A DNA stretch of 42,056 nt from Candidatus Polarisedimenticolaceae bacterium (GTDB lineage Bacteria; Pseudomonadota; Gammaproteobacteria; Chromatiales; Chromatiaceae), in the NCBI GenBank assembly GCA_021647945.1, contig JAKITT010000019.1:1-42056 (forward strand). The letters are read 5' to 3'. A program made the translations under genes and the position numbers. The notes below the pieces were generated by a model, which saw nothing but the letters and a program-made list of their open reading frames with translations, did no database searches and was not told the origin of the DNA. How positions within the stretch are numbered: the stretch's first letter is position 1; the number at the start of each line of letters is the position of its first letter. Of the stretch, positions 33,267 through 42,056 are shown one piece after another.

Positions 33267-36254
33267 TTAAGCCCTATTGTTAAATTTCTGAACAATAGAT
33301 GGAGCATCCACCGGCAAGTTAGCGTTGACCATCATATTGTCAGAGACCAGCCACTGTACACTTCCCTTGTCTGTATCCAGCGGTTTAATGCGAACGCCGG
33401 TATTACAGTGCGTCATATAGTTTTGGCGTACCATCATCATGCGCCCAAGGTGGCCATAGACACGTACCCCTTCCAGTACAATATTGCGGCTAAGGGGGAA
33501 ACGCTGAGCCAGAATCTGGTTATCCTGGATGGTCAAATTGTTGCAGTTGCCAACAAAGATGCCACCACGACGGCGTTCAGCGATAGGCGGTACGATCAGA
33601 TTGATGTTGTTGGCACTGATCAATACTCTGCCAGCCGTAAATTCCCGACGCTTTTTCAAACTACGATCACTCACTCCTACATGGATCCCCTCCTGCGCTC
33701 CCTTAATGAAGTTGTTGAGGATCTGAATATCACTGGCCACCTGCCCCGCACAGACAATACCCGCATGGGCACAGGCTGGATTCTGGTCACGCAGCACCTC
33801 AAACCAGTCATTGAAGGGTTTGTATTCAAGACGAAAAGATCTGTCAGTCAGCACTCTTCTTGCAGTATTTCTGGCGATGCTGAGAAGGTGTTGATTACTC
33901 GCCACATTGGTATCACCCGCCTGCTGTGAAATGGCGTTGCGCCAATCGTTGCTACTCACGGGTGAGTTGATATAGATCTGGCGATTGTTCAGGCTCGACA
34001 TATGCAGATTCTTCATACCCGCAGTGGAGACATCTTCAAAATTTCTGATGACCGCATTATTGATCAGTAGCTTTCTGGCATTAGCTGCAAATTTAGTATC
34101 AACCAACTGCCGCTCCAGCGTCAGTGATGCGGGTTTCTGACGTACTTTGATGCTGTTGTTCTGCACAAAGCTCTGCTGCATATTGAGCAACAACATACCG
34201 GTCTGTTTGTGCCCAACACTCAAATCACAACCGGTGACAGAGAGCGTACCACTACGCCGCCTGCTATTGCTGACCGTCAGGCAGGTGGCACCTAAACGTG
34301 TACCTGCTGTACATTTAAGGGCGACATGATCAATGGTCACCTTTTCACAGCCGGAAATGGTCAGCGCACCGTAGAGATATTCATGCTGATCATTGTGGCC
34401 GACAGCACCCGCTTCAACGGAGATTGCCGCCACGCTAATGGAGGAGCAGTTTGAAAAATGCAGTGCCGCTTCACGGCTGCTACAGATAATGCGAGTACCC
34501 GCACCTGCACCGCTAATCTTTAGATGCCCCTTGTTTTCAATCAGTAGGGTATCGTCAAGATAATAGTCACCCGGCCGGAAACAGATATTGGCATCCTGCT
34601 CCTGCGGCAGGGCAAGAATGGCATCTTGCCAATTGGCTTCCGGATAGATGGTGATGGAGCAACAACCACTGGCCTTCAACGTGCAGAGTGCATTTAGGGC
34701 ATCCTGCACACTTTGGATTGAGTCATCTTTCAGGGTGGTGCAGAGCGCCTGATTTTTCAGTAGCGGCAGGGTTGCAGCGCTGTGCTGGCAGAGAAGTGCA
34801 TCCAATATGGTTGAGACTTGGGTGGCGACACCCGGATTGGGGAAATCGGCACCCAGCCGCTCCTCAAGCAAGCGACGGACGGTGGTCTGCTCCCCAGTAT
34901 CACCACAAGCCAACACCTCATAGCAGACATCACTGGCACGTATATCTGTTAGCGGTGGGAAACTGTAACGTTTGCAATGATCGGAGGCGTGGAGCGTAAA
35001 ATCACCACTGGCGGTCATCATGCCCAGCGTGAGGTAGTGGTGAGTGATGCCTTGGGGTCTCTCAGCTGAGAGTAGAATGTCCCCCAGTTGGTTGACCGCT
35101 TGGCGCACCTCTTTGGCCCAGAAATCCCCTGCCAGCAGTTGGTTAGCTGCAAGCGCTATCTGTAGGGTGATCGCATCAAGCTTGATGGTGACTGTCGCAC
35201 CTACAGTCAGGTGACCATGATCAGTAACATCGGAGGTGGTGGAGAGATCCACTCCTCGGTCAGAGCCCCCCCCCAACTGCCAATTCAGACCAACCTTGTT
35301 CAGTACACAATAACCATCCCACCGCCGCACCAATGAGGTGTTGGCTGGCACACTATCTGGATAACCTTTTTCCAGCACGCCAACCGTTGGAGAAAACCCC
35401 GATGCCAGATGTCTGCCAAGATGTTTTTCACTGGCAAACGCCTCCGTCTCACCACTATAAAACTCGTAGGCCCAGTTTTCAGAGGCGAAACCGACCGGCT
35501 CATCACCAATAACATGCTGCTCAGCCCCATTCTCACGCGACCATTTCAGCACCACCTGTGTCGGATTGGAGCCACTATATTCGACGCTATGCACCTCAAC
35601 ACGAAACAGATAATTGCCCACCTTATCCTGTAACACCACCTCATTTGCACAGGGGTCGCAGGGATCAATTTCACTGCTCCCTTCGGTCAGTTCCAGCGTT
35701 AGTTCAGCATTGCCAATGGGGGGGTTATCCGCCGGATCTTCAGGGTTCAGCGTGGTGGAACACCACTTCACCTGAGCCATAGTCTGGGTACGGGTACAGG
35801 TATCTGCACCACGCAGACCGGGGTCTCGCAGCGCATCATCCTCCAGGCTCAGAACGGTGCGTTCCCACACATCCAGGTAGAGGGTGTGATCACCAACAGG
35901 CGATGGCGGGGCAGGAAAATCAGCCTGAGAATCATACTCAAAGGCCTCGCCATTTGGATCGGTCAGTGTGGCTGTTAGATCAGGCCGTAGTTGGGCAATA
36001 ATGCCATCCACATAGGCGTATCCCCATTGCAGGCTATAAACATCCGTTCCGCTTGAGCTATCGACCTTCATAATGCCGCGATCACGAGGTGAGCCGCTAC
36101 CGATCACATCGGTCCGGGCTTCGGCCAATCGGTGCTTGGCCATATCCGTTAGCTCATTCCAGTCCGAGTCGGTGAACATCCGGCCCATCTGTTGATAGAC
36201 GCCGGAGTATCGCTTCAACGCATCAAAACTATTTCTGGATCTCTCTGTTTTCAT
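33267..36254 (-). CDS. DUF6519 / right-handed beta-helix protein of the eCIS
   Basis: 995 residues. The N-terminus MKTERSRNSFDALKRYSGVYQQMGRMFTDSDWNE, then WGYAYVDGI, matches DUF6519 proteins encoded next to eCIS baseplate genes. From about 545 the sequence becomes a parallel beta-helix with short repeating strands (NICFRPGDYYLDDTLLIENKGHLKISGAGAGTRIIC and successive S/N-rich turns), resuming near the end with NNLTIQDNQIL. Such folds occur in tail fibres and carbohydrate-binding spikes, so a peripheral or fibre-like part is plausible. It follows the wedge protein gene by 106 bp containing a REP palindrome. An AGGAAA ribosome binding sequence precedes the ATG. Its exact role is unknown. Confidence 0.78.
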   Translation of the reverse strand: MKTERSRNSFDALKRYSGVYQQMGRMFTDSDWNELTDMAKHRLAEARTDVIGSGSPRDRGIMKVDSSSGTDVYSLQWGYAYVDGIIAQLRPDLTATLTDPNGEAFEYDSQADFPAPPSPVGDHTLYLDVWERTVLSLEDDALRDPGLRGADTCTRTQTMAQVKWCSTTLNPEDPADNPPIGNAELTLELTEGSSEIDPCDPCANEVVLQDKVGNYLFRVEVHSVEYSGSNPTQVVLKWSRENGAEQHVIGDEPVGFASENWAYEFYSGETEAFASEKHLGRHLASGFSPTVGVLEKGYPDSVPANTSLVRRWDGYCVLNKVGLNWQLGGGSDRGVDLSTTSDVTDHGHLTVGATVTIKLDAITLQIALAANQLLAGDFWAKEVRQAVNQLGDILLSAERPQGITHHYLTLGMMTASGDFTLHASDHCKRYSFPPLTDIRASDVCYEVLACGDTGEQTTVRRLLEERLGADFPNPGVATQVSTILDALLCQHSAATLPLLKNQALCTTLKDDSIQSVQDALNALCTLKASGCCSITIYPEANWQDAILALPQEQDANICFRPGDYYLDDTLLIENKGHLKISGAGAGTRIICSSREAALHFSNCSSISVAAISVEAGAVGHNDQHEYLYGALTISGCEKVTIDHVALKCTAGTRLGATCLTVSNSRRRSGTLSVTGCDLSVGHKQTGMLLLNMQQSFVQNNSIKVRQKPASLTLERQLVDTKFAANARKLLINNAVIRNFEDVSTAGMKNLHMSSLNNRQIYINSPVSSNDWRNAISQQAGDTNVASNQHLLSIARNTARRVLTDRSFRLEYKPFNDWFEVLRDQNPACAHAGIVCAGQVASDIQILNNFIKGAQEGIHVGVSDRSLKKRREFTAGRVLISANNINLIVPPIAERRRGGIFVGNCNNLTIQDNQILAQRFPLSRNIVLEGVRVYGHLGRMMMVRQNYMTHCNTGVRIKPLDTDKGSVQWLVSDNMMVNANLPVDAPSIVQKFNNRA

Positions 36255-36329
36255 GATCTGCTATTTCCTGGTTTCCCTGAAAGAAGGAACCCACTATTCA
36301 ATTTTTATACACTTAAATTTAGTGAACGC

Positions 36330-36357
36330 GTGGGCAATAAAAGCGTGCCCACCCTAC
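36330..36357 (-). repeat. REP-like palindrome (GTAGGGTGGGCA..TGCCCAC) inside the eCIS operon
   Basis: The 7-bp stem GTGGGCA/TGCCCAC (36330-36336 with 36346-36352) has a 9-base loop. On the minus strand it is led by GTAGG, the RAYT-REP head motif. It begins only a few bases after the stop codon of the wedge protein gene. It may protect upstream mRNA or attenuate transcription into the DUF6519 gene. Confidence 0.7.
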
Positions 36358-36360
36358 ATT

Positions 36361-37914
36361 TCACCCTGGTATATCCACCATTCGTTGATCTGGAATAACC
36401 ACCGCAGTAACACCCAACGGCAGGTAATCACTCAATTTATCCACCACAGCCTCCGCCAACAATGAAAGATAGGCAGAGTGGTAAGCCCCCATTTCTGCCC
36501 CATCTTCCGCACCATGGCGTATCGCTTCCATCGTGGCAGGGTGCAGAACACCACAACTGCGCTTAGCAAACTTCTCCTCAAAGAGGTGGGGGCGGCTGGT
36601 GCTGTTATGGGCCATTTTCATCCCACCACTCAACTGATCCTTATGGATACGGGAGTAGCGCACGCAGCCATGGTCTGGCGGGGTAATAGGATGATGATCT
36701 TTGCGAATTTTGCCAAGAAAGATGCAGTCACTGGCCTGGAGCACTTCACTCAACGTGCTATCCAGCACGGTGCAGTACTCCAACAGCGAGAGCCCTCTGG
36801 CCGCTTGCAGCTGTTTAATCAGGCAGTTTTTGGCACTGATCACCGGCCGCTCTTCGTCAATGCTATGGACTTCAACCTTACGCGCGGCACAATCCACCAG
36901 CTCCACCCGTCCAGCATCCACCTCCAAGGTGTTCAGCAGGTTAAGCCCTTCAAAGCGCCAAGTGTGGAAATCCGCATCACCGACACCCGTTGAAACTTGC
37001 CCCAGTTTGATCACTCGGTTCAGATTTACCGGAACAAAATTTTCACTGCCCCAACTTCGGTTGCGGTAGGTGGTGCGGTTGTCCCCTTCGATCACCTCAA
37101 TCAGTTCAAGAAAGGCGGCACTGGGAGGATCAGCCCAGCTCACTTTTTTTGCATGGGGAGGGAAAAAGCCCGCCGGGGGAGCGGTATAGAGGAGAATCCG
37201 ATCTGGGTGGGTGTGACCTACTCGCCAGTCAGGATCTCGGAAATCGACACTACGCAATGTACGATCATCATAACTACCGGGATGGCAGGGGGCACCATGG
37301 AAGCTGGTCTGTCGCCAGGTGTGGGTATCTCCATCCACACTGCTCTGCTGAGCCGCCGGGTTGCTGCTGGTGGTGGCTACCGCACCGGAGGGACAACGAA
37401 GATCCACGGTCACCGCCGGAAGAGCAGGGTGACGAGCAGCCATGGAGGGCGGGGCTTCTGGCACCTTTTTGTCGTAGCCATAACTGGTGGCCGGGACAGC
37501 AGGGGTATCAAGCCGCGGGCTAATCGCCACACGCTTCCAGCCCTCTTGCAGCACCACTTCCAGTTGGCCGACCGCTTCAGCAATCTCCTCGGTGACACGT
37601 AGCGTGCCCTTGCCCTGACGCCAACGCACGGCATTGGCCACCTCACTGCGCCGCCCATCAGCCAACGGGGAGACTAGCCGTACATCCAGCAGATCTGCAA
37701 AGTAGGGGATCAACCAGTCCTGACAGGCGGGGGAGCCATCAACAGGATTGCCGGGGAAGTTATCGGCCATCCGCTGGCGCAGCGTGGCATGAATCTGATC
37801 TAGCAGCAGTCCACTGGCAGTAAAATATTTTTGCAGATCACCCGTGTCCCGATTACGGTAGAGTGCCGGAACTATCTGGTAGAGCACATCACCCTGTTTT
37901 TTTGTTTCTGACAT
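36361..37914 (-). CDS. eCIS tail-protein-I-like baseplate wedge protein with beta-helix-like tail
   Basis: 517 residues from the ATG at 37914, chosen because AAGGA lies 8 to 12 bases upstream and the preceding gene ends 10 bp earlier; a longer frame to 37998 would overlap that gene. Residues 1-130 resemble phage P2 gpI-type tail proteins (DVLYQIVPALYRNRD, CQDWLIPYFADLLDVRLVSP, NAVRWRQGKGTLRVTEEIAEAVG). The middle is Pro/Trp/His-rich. Residues about 310-430 have short strand repeats (LEVDAGRVELVDCAARKVEVHS, KNCLIKQLQ, LEYCTVLDSTLSEVLQASDCIF) like a small beta-helix. It would complete the baseplate with the two J-type proteins. Confidence 0.8.
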   Translation of the reverse strand: MSETKKQGDVLYQIVPALYRNRDTGDLQKYFTASGLLLDQIHATLRQRMADNFPGNPVDGSPACQDWLIPYFADLLDVRLVSPLADGRRSEVANAVRWRQGKGTLRVTEEIAEAVGQLEVVLQEGWKRVAISPRLDTPAVPATSYGYDKKVPEAPPSMAARHPALPAVTVDLRCPSGAVATTSSNPAAQQSSVDGDTHTWRQTSFHGAPCHPGSYDDRTLRSVDFRDPDWRVGHTHPDRILLYTAPPAGFFPPHAKKVSWADPPSAAFLELIEVIEGDNRTTYRNRSWGSENFVPVNLNRVIKLGQVSTGVGDADFHTWRFEGLNLLNTLEVDAGRVELVDCAARKVEVHSIDEERPVISAKNCLIKQLQAARGLSLLEYCTVLDSTLSEVLQASDCIFLGKIRKDHHPITPPDHGCVRYSRIHKDQLSGGMKMAHNSTSRPHLFEEKFAKRSCGVLHPATMEAIRHGAEDGAEMGAYHSAYLSLLAEAVVDKLSDYLPLGVTAVVIPDQRMVDIPG

Positions 37915-37924
37915 GACTCGGTCC

Positions 37925-40777
37925 TTAAAGGCTGAAGGGCTGGGTGACAATTTCCAGCTTGGAGAGCGTTTCATCCATATAGATCGCTTGCCGCTCATCC
38001 AGCGAGACCCGCTTTATCACCCCACCACTGCCGGTAATCAGGCGTTTTGGCGTGACGGTGGCACCACTCTCATCATAAAAACCATCAGGATTGATCAGGC
38101 AGTCACAGTTCTCAACCCCTTCAACCCCTTCAGCCACCTCAATCACTTGGCTGCGGAAAAGCGGCTCTCCCAGCTTAACCTGTTTCAAGGCAAAGGCTTC
38201 AAAGAGCGCCTGACGTAGATCCTCTGCAATAAATTCAGGGTCATACTCCTCACCCTTGACGCGAATGGTGATGGTTAGATTGAGTATCACGCTCTTGAAT
38301 AGGGTGACACTCACGGCAACACTTGGCAGGGCGTGCTGAGTCAGGGTGCTCTCCAATGTCTCTTGCAGTGTTCCCAGCGCACCGCCACCTGCGGGAACCA
38401 CGACCACCTCAACCTTATCCTTACGGGCCATGCCCGGCTGAAGTCGGATGGCACGGGCCTGCCAGACGCTACTATTGCTGGTGGCAAGGTGGGTAAAATC
38501 AGCGAGCGAGACCGCCCGCTCCAACGTAAGCACCGAGGCGGGCGCATTTTCACGCATCGAGGGCACATCCTCCATGCTATTGCCGCCACTCGACGCTATC
38601 GACTGCACCACCTCATCAATCAGATGGTGGGGTTTTACCGCTTTTTTCAGGCTAAGGGGGGTAAGATTGCCTGCAAGCCCCACACCAACCCGATATTGAA
38701 TGCGTACGTTATTGGCACCGGTGGGCAGACGACGGCCATGTTTACCATCACCAAAACCGATATTGAGGGTGGCATCCTCGTTCATCCTGACCACATAGTG
38801 TGGATCTTCAGGATCAGAGTCACTCAGCACCGCGACCTGTTTCCAGGTACGATTTTCAACCGTAATCTCCAACGCCGCCCGAACTCCGCTGGGGAAACTG
38901 CTATCGGCAACAAAGCTCACCTCTTCCACCGCAAAACCAAAGCGCTGCTGACTCTTAGCCGCATCACCCGAACCAAGAATCTTTTCGCCCTGACTCTCAC
39001 CATGTCCCGCATTAACCACATTGCCGTAAATGGCTGTCTCATGCCGACTATAGTTGTCTGAGGTGCCACTGCCACCGGCTTCACTACCCGGAATGGCAGG
39101 CTCCACCTTAATGCGCTTGGCCACCCTATCCACCGCTTTGAGGGTCACCAGCATCGCCTCACTTTTACCAGCAATGATCAGTTGACGGCCAATCTCCAAC
39201 AGCGCTGGAATCTCATCCAGCTGTAGCGGGATATGGCTGTGGCTATCAGAACGGAATTCCGAGGCAGTCTCAAAAACAGCTGTCTCATTTACCGCATAAT
39301 TGAGGGGCCGGAGATCCAGCTCAAAATTTCCAAACAGGGTCTCAATATTTATCAGGGTGCGTGAGAGCTTTAGTTCAAAGCTCTTCTCACCCTCATTGAG
39401 TTCTGTGATGTAGGCGGCCTTATGACCAGAGGAGGTCTCAGCGATGACCCAATCACCATCCGCAAGATCACCGGGCGACCCATCAAGCATCAATCCCTGG
39501 GGAGCCGATGCCTGCACTGAGGCGATAGACGCTGCCACCGGCACATAGTAGGCGCGTAAAATGGAGGCATCCAACAGATAGTCATAGAGGAAAATATCAC
39601 CCTCTTTCGCATGATAGTGGGTGGTGATCCTGCTCAGACTCTCATCCCAAAGCGCCAGATACTCTCTGGCACCCGTCCTGTGGGTGGGCAAAATCAACCG
39701 CTTCTGCCCCGTGTCACCACTCTCTTCATCAGGTGGATCAGCATAGGTGGCTAGATAGAGATCTTTACCCTCGGCGGGCGCCGTGCGAGAGAGCTGCACT
39801 CGATTGCCATCAACACTTTCAACTTTAGCTACCCGCCATGAGCCCTGCTTCCAGGCCACTACCGACCCATTTACCAAACCATGATCCGCACTAAGAAGGG
39901 CAACATTGGAGCCAGTCAATTGCGGTGACTGTTTATAATCTGGTTTTAACAGCAGGCGCACCTGATGACGCTTCACGCTGGATGGAAAACCAGCCGGCTT
40001 GGACTCACCCAGAAGTTCCAGCGCCGTATCACTGACCGAGGTTACCTGGACATAAACAGCCACATCACTGCCCGAACTCTTCTCAATCAGCAGCAGACCC
40101 AGGGTGCCCACCGCTACCCCTTCCACCGCTTCACTTAACGGGAAGGTGGCGGTGTAACTGCCATCAGCATAGATAAAGGGGCGCTGTGATCTCTCCCAAT
40201 CCTCAGGACGCAGTGTGTTCATCTCCGCAGCAATTTCAAGGTCCTCCAGGGTCTCAAAAATGGCCGGTTTGCTGCCATCTTCCGGGCTGTTTTTAACGGC
40301 AAAACCGGCATCCACACGGCCCGATCTGTCCGCTTTTGCCAGCAGCACCATAGAGGTCTCCGCCGAAGCAGGTGGGGCCGGGTGGTAGTCCAGCATCTCC
40401 ACTAGACGGCGCACACTATCCCACTGGGTGGCAGTGCCGATATAACTCTCATTGGCGTAGGCATCCAGATGCCCGGTCAATACATGGGCGGCACGGCTGT
40501 AGCTGCGAAGGATCTCCCAGCCATACTCCCTCCGCTCATCCCGATACTGAGCCAGCCAACGTGTGCGCCGCTCCTTGGCCGTCTCATTTGATTGTGCCGG
40601 AGCAGCACTGCCCAGAGCGGCCCACTGGTTATTGCCTTCCACATCGGTAAAGGCCTCTACCATCGCCAGCCGCAAGGTCTCTAGATAGGTGACCGCATTG
40701 CCCTCCACATAGCTGAAGCGACTCAGCCCCGCGCGGTTCCAGCGGGTCAAATCCTCTTTTTTATGCGGTAAACTCAT
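37925..40777 (-). CDS. Putative baseplate assembly protein (gp47/baseplate J family), eCIS
   Basis: 950 residues, in the size range of eCIS baseplate-J-type proteins. The N-terminus (KEDLTRWNRAGLSRFSYVEGNAVTYLETLRLAM) and the C-terminal third match the family of putative baseplate assembly proteins. The C-terminal third contains GFGDGKHGRRLPTGANNVRIQYRVG, then APASVLTLERAVSLADFTHLA and LTITIRVKGEEYDPEFIAEDLRQALFEAF. In phages and eCIS, J-type proteins form the wedge ring that triggers sheath contraction. The start overlaps the previous gene by 4 bp (ATGA). Confidence 0.85.
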   Translation of the reverse strand: MSLPHKKEDLTRWNRAGLSRFSYVEGNAVTYLETLRLAMVEAFTDVEGNNQWAALGSAAPAQSNETAKERRTRWLAQYRDERREYGWEILRSYSRAAHVLTGHLDAYANESYIGTATQWDSVRRLVEMLDYHPAPPASAETSMVLLAKADRSGRVDAGFAVKNSPEDGSKPAIFETLEDLEIAAEMNTLRPEDWERSQRPFIYADGSYTATFPLSEAVEGVAVGTLGLLLIEKSSGSDVAVYVQVTSVSDTALELLGESKPAGFPSSVKRHQVRLLLKPDYKQSPQLTGSNVALLSADHGLVNGSVVAWKQGSWRVAKVESVDGNRVQLSRTAPAEGKDLYLATYADPPDEESGDTGQKRLILPTHRTGAREYLALWDESLSRITTHYHAKEGDIFLYDYLLDASILRAYYVPVAASIASVQASAPQGLMLDGSPGDLADGDWVIAETSSGHKAAYITELNEGEKSFELKLSRTLINIETLFGNFELDLRPLNYAVNETAVFETASEFRSDSHSHIPLQLDEIPALLEIGRQLIIAGKSEAMLVTLKAVDRVAKRIKVEPAIPGSEAGGSGTSDNYSRHETAIYGNVVNAGHGESQGEKILGSGDAAKSQQRFGFAVEEVSFVADSSFPSGVRAALEITVENRTWKQVAVLSDSDPEDPHYVVRMNEDATLNIGFGDGKHGRRLPTGANNVRIQYRVGVGLAGNLTPLSLKKAVKPHHLIDEVVQSIASSGGNSMEDVPSMRENAPASVLTLERAVSLADFTHLATSNSSVWQARAIRLQPGMARKDKVEVVVVPAGGGALGTLQETLESTLTQHALPSVAVSVTLFKSVILNLTITIRVKGEEYDPEFIAEDLRQALFEAFALKQVKLGEPLFRSQVIEVAEGVEGVENCDCLINPDGFYDESGATVTPKRLITGSGGVIKRVSLDERQAIYMDETLSKLEIVTQPFSL

Positions 40778-42056
40778 CCCCTACGCCCCCCATGCAGTGT
40801 GATATTCAAGATACCCCGAGCTGCCTCCTGTGGGTTGTTGTCACACAGCGCCACCTCCAGGCCATCGAGCTGAATCCGCCCTGCATCGGCCTGATTGGGG
40901 TAACGCTGACCCACACGTTTAAAACGGTTTAGGCAGACCACCTTGACACCATCCAGTGCCATCACCGCCTCTATGATGTCACTGCTGTGCAGATCCTCTC
41001 CAAATTGCAGACGGCCCGGTTCAAAGAAGCCATCAAGCCCTGAACCCAGTCTCTCAAGCACCTCATGGCGCACCTCTGACTGGAAGTAGTTGCCATCAAT
41101 ACGCACGGCGAGTGAGATATTGATGCCGACCGGCTCGGCATCCAGCAGGAAGATCTCTTGGGCCGCCATTCGGTAGGCATCAAGATAGGGGCGCAGCACC
41201 GTGCGTGGCGTGGGTTCTGAACTCCAATCTGGGGATTCAATTTCCCGCACCTGATAGAAGCTGTCCACGTCATCCTGAAGCATCGACAGCCGCTCTTCAT
41301 CACCGATAGCAGCGGCCGTGAGTGGACTATCCAACGAGATGTTGTTAGAGAGCATCACAGCACAGTAGATGGTGCTCCAAGCACCACTCCAACGACTGAA
41401 GGCGTGGCCTTGTAATACCAGAGGGTGATCTTCCATGCGCTCTGCGTAATCCTTTTCAGTGACCATCCGTTTCTGTGTATGAATCGTCCGCGGCCCAGCA
41501 TCACGGACGGTATCCATAACGTGGGGATAGGCGGCCCAGTATCGGTTGAGGGTTTGGTTACGGGCACGCTCGACAAACTCCGGGGTATTGTCGAGGAAAC
41601 GTTGTACAGAATTGAGATGGCTGGTTTGTGCGTCGGCCCCATCTGCAATAAAACTGTTTAGCTCACTCTGTTGCAGTGGGGTCAGTTGATCTAGGCTCTC
41701 GCTATAATCCCCCAAGAGGCTACGCAGGGCGGGTAGAAATCTCAGCAGGCGCGCCATCTGCTCTTCTGTTGTCTCACTGGTTGGCGCATCACCCACGGGG
41801 ATCTTCACGGCTTCACCAGCCATCGCCACAGCGTCATAGCCGATCATCGCTAACAGACGCCGCACTGAGTCAGGTCGACGAGCCGTCTCCAGGAAGGCTT
41901 CAGCCCGTGTTCGGTCAAGCTGATCTGAGAGTTGATCCAATATGACGGAGAATGCCTCAACAATGACCACCTCCATATCGGCCGGGGTCCAGCGGCGGCG
42001 CTCCGGGAAGCGAGCCGCCAGCTCCTCCATCATGAAGAGGCGGAACCCGTCATAGT
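40774..42056 (-). CDS. Baseplate J-type protein of the eCIS, 5' end cut by window edge
   Basis: The frame is open to the end of the window: upstream of the first in-window ATG (42033) it reads YDGFRLF without a stop, so the true N-terminus is outside. At least 426 residues are visible. The block RTIHTQKRMVTEKDYAERMEDHPLVLQGHAFSRWSGAWSTIYCAVML is characteristic of baseplate J-like proteins of Afp/PVC-type systems. The C-terminal part has IDGNYFQSEVRHEVLERLGSG and DIIEAVMALDGVKVVCLNRFKRV. It is translationally coupled to the 950-residue partner. Two J-type proteins in a row is the usual eCIS arrangement (Afp11/Afp12-like). Confidence 0.82.
   Translation of the reverse strand, partial: YDGFRLFMMEELAARFPERRRWTPADMEVVIVEAFSVILDQLSDQLDRTRAEAFLETARRPDSVRRLLAMIGYDAVAMAGEAVKIPVGDAPTSETTEEQMARLLRFLPALRSLLGDYSESLDQLTPLQQSELNSFIADGADAQTSHLNSVQRFLDNTPEFVERARNQTLNRYWAAYPHVMDTVRDAGPRTIHTQKRMVTEKDYAERMEDHPLVLQGHAFSRWSGAWSTIYCAVMLSNNISLDSPLTAAAIGDEERLSMLQDDVDSFYQVREIESPDWSSEPTPRTVLRPYLDAYRMAAQEIFLLDAEPVGINISLAVRIDGNYFQSEVRHEVLERLGSGLDGFFEPGRLQFGEDLHSSDIIEAVMALDGVKVVCLNRFKRVGQRYPNQADAGRIQLDGLEVALCDNNPQEAARGILNITLHGGRRG

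Noticed and set aside
34688-34999. 103-codon plus-strand frame inside the DUF6519 gene
   Set aside because: It is an antisense shadow of a well-supported gene and has no family resemblance.
38333-39061. 242-codon plus-strand frame within the 950-residue baseplate gene
   Set aside because: It is the antisense complement of a conserved baseplate region; its length reflects codon bias on the coding strand.

Overview
The window reads as a gammaproteobacterial chromosome segment with accessory DNA at both ends of a conserved housekeeping block. The block combines rlmH, maf, rng, yhdP, a nitrilase gene, tldD, rapZ and a small regulatory PTS, with slyX and ycgL near its end. These families and this order are typical of Gammaproteobacteria. 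The genus cannot be fixed from sequence alone.

Layout. (1) 1-6171, mobile and polymorphic-toxin-like DNA: a REP-associated tyrosine transposase cut by the left edge, a 96-bp direct repeat, a short lipoprotein gene whose 3' end is made of repeat sequence, and two consecutive RHS/YD-repeat genes that look like the two halves of one RHS protein. (2) 6172-8098: an ExeA-like ATPase of the type found with exosortase loci, a 61-residue membrane protein, slyX and ycgL. (3) 8108-24367, one long minus-strand series: rlmH, maf, rng, yhdP, nit, tldD, rapZ, EIIA(Man-type), HPr, enzyme I, mgtE, glgP. Many of these genes overlap by a few bases, which suggests translational coupling. The PTS genes have no sugar permease, so they probably form a regulatory phosphorelay. 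(4) 24368-25836: a structured non-coding spacer, a PilZ protein and a small methyltransferase. (5) 25860 to the right edge: the downstream part of an extracellular contractile injection system (eCIS, Afp/PVC/MAC-like).

The eCIS part is transcribed leftwards from beyond the right edge. It encodes two baseplate-J-type proteins, a tail-protein-I-like wedge protein with a beta-helical tail, and a 995-residue DUF6519/beta-helix protein. A clear intrinsic terminator follows. Then come two large DUF4157 proteins (570 and 1627 residues), the usual form of eCIS cargo, with a 117-residue unknown protein between them. The 570-residue protein joins a DUF4157 HExxH domain, a peptidoglycan-binding domain and a C-terminal domain with a possible Cys-His-Asn triad. 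The 1627-residue protein joins DUF4157, coiled coil, hydrophobic hairpins and a possible C-terminal toxin domain. Sheath, tube, spike and AAA+ genes must lie beyond position 42056.

Two short repeat families tie the ends together: a GTAGGGT-led palindrome (608-619, 24515-24535, 36330-36357) and a TGTCCCCAGAA element (391-413, 533-555, 558-579, and inverted at 6026-6044). Both are plausible relatives of the sequences mobilised by the transposase at the left edge.
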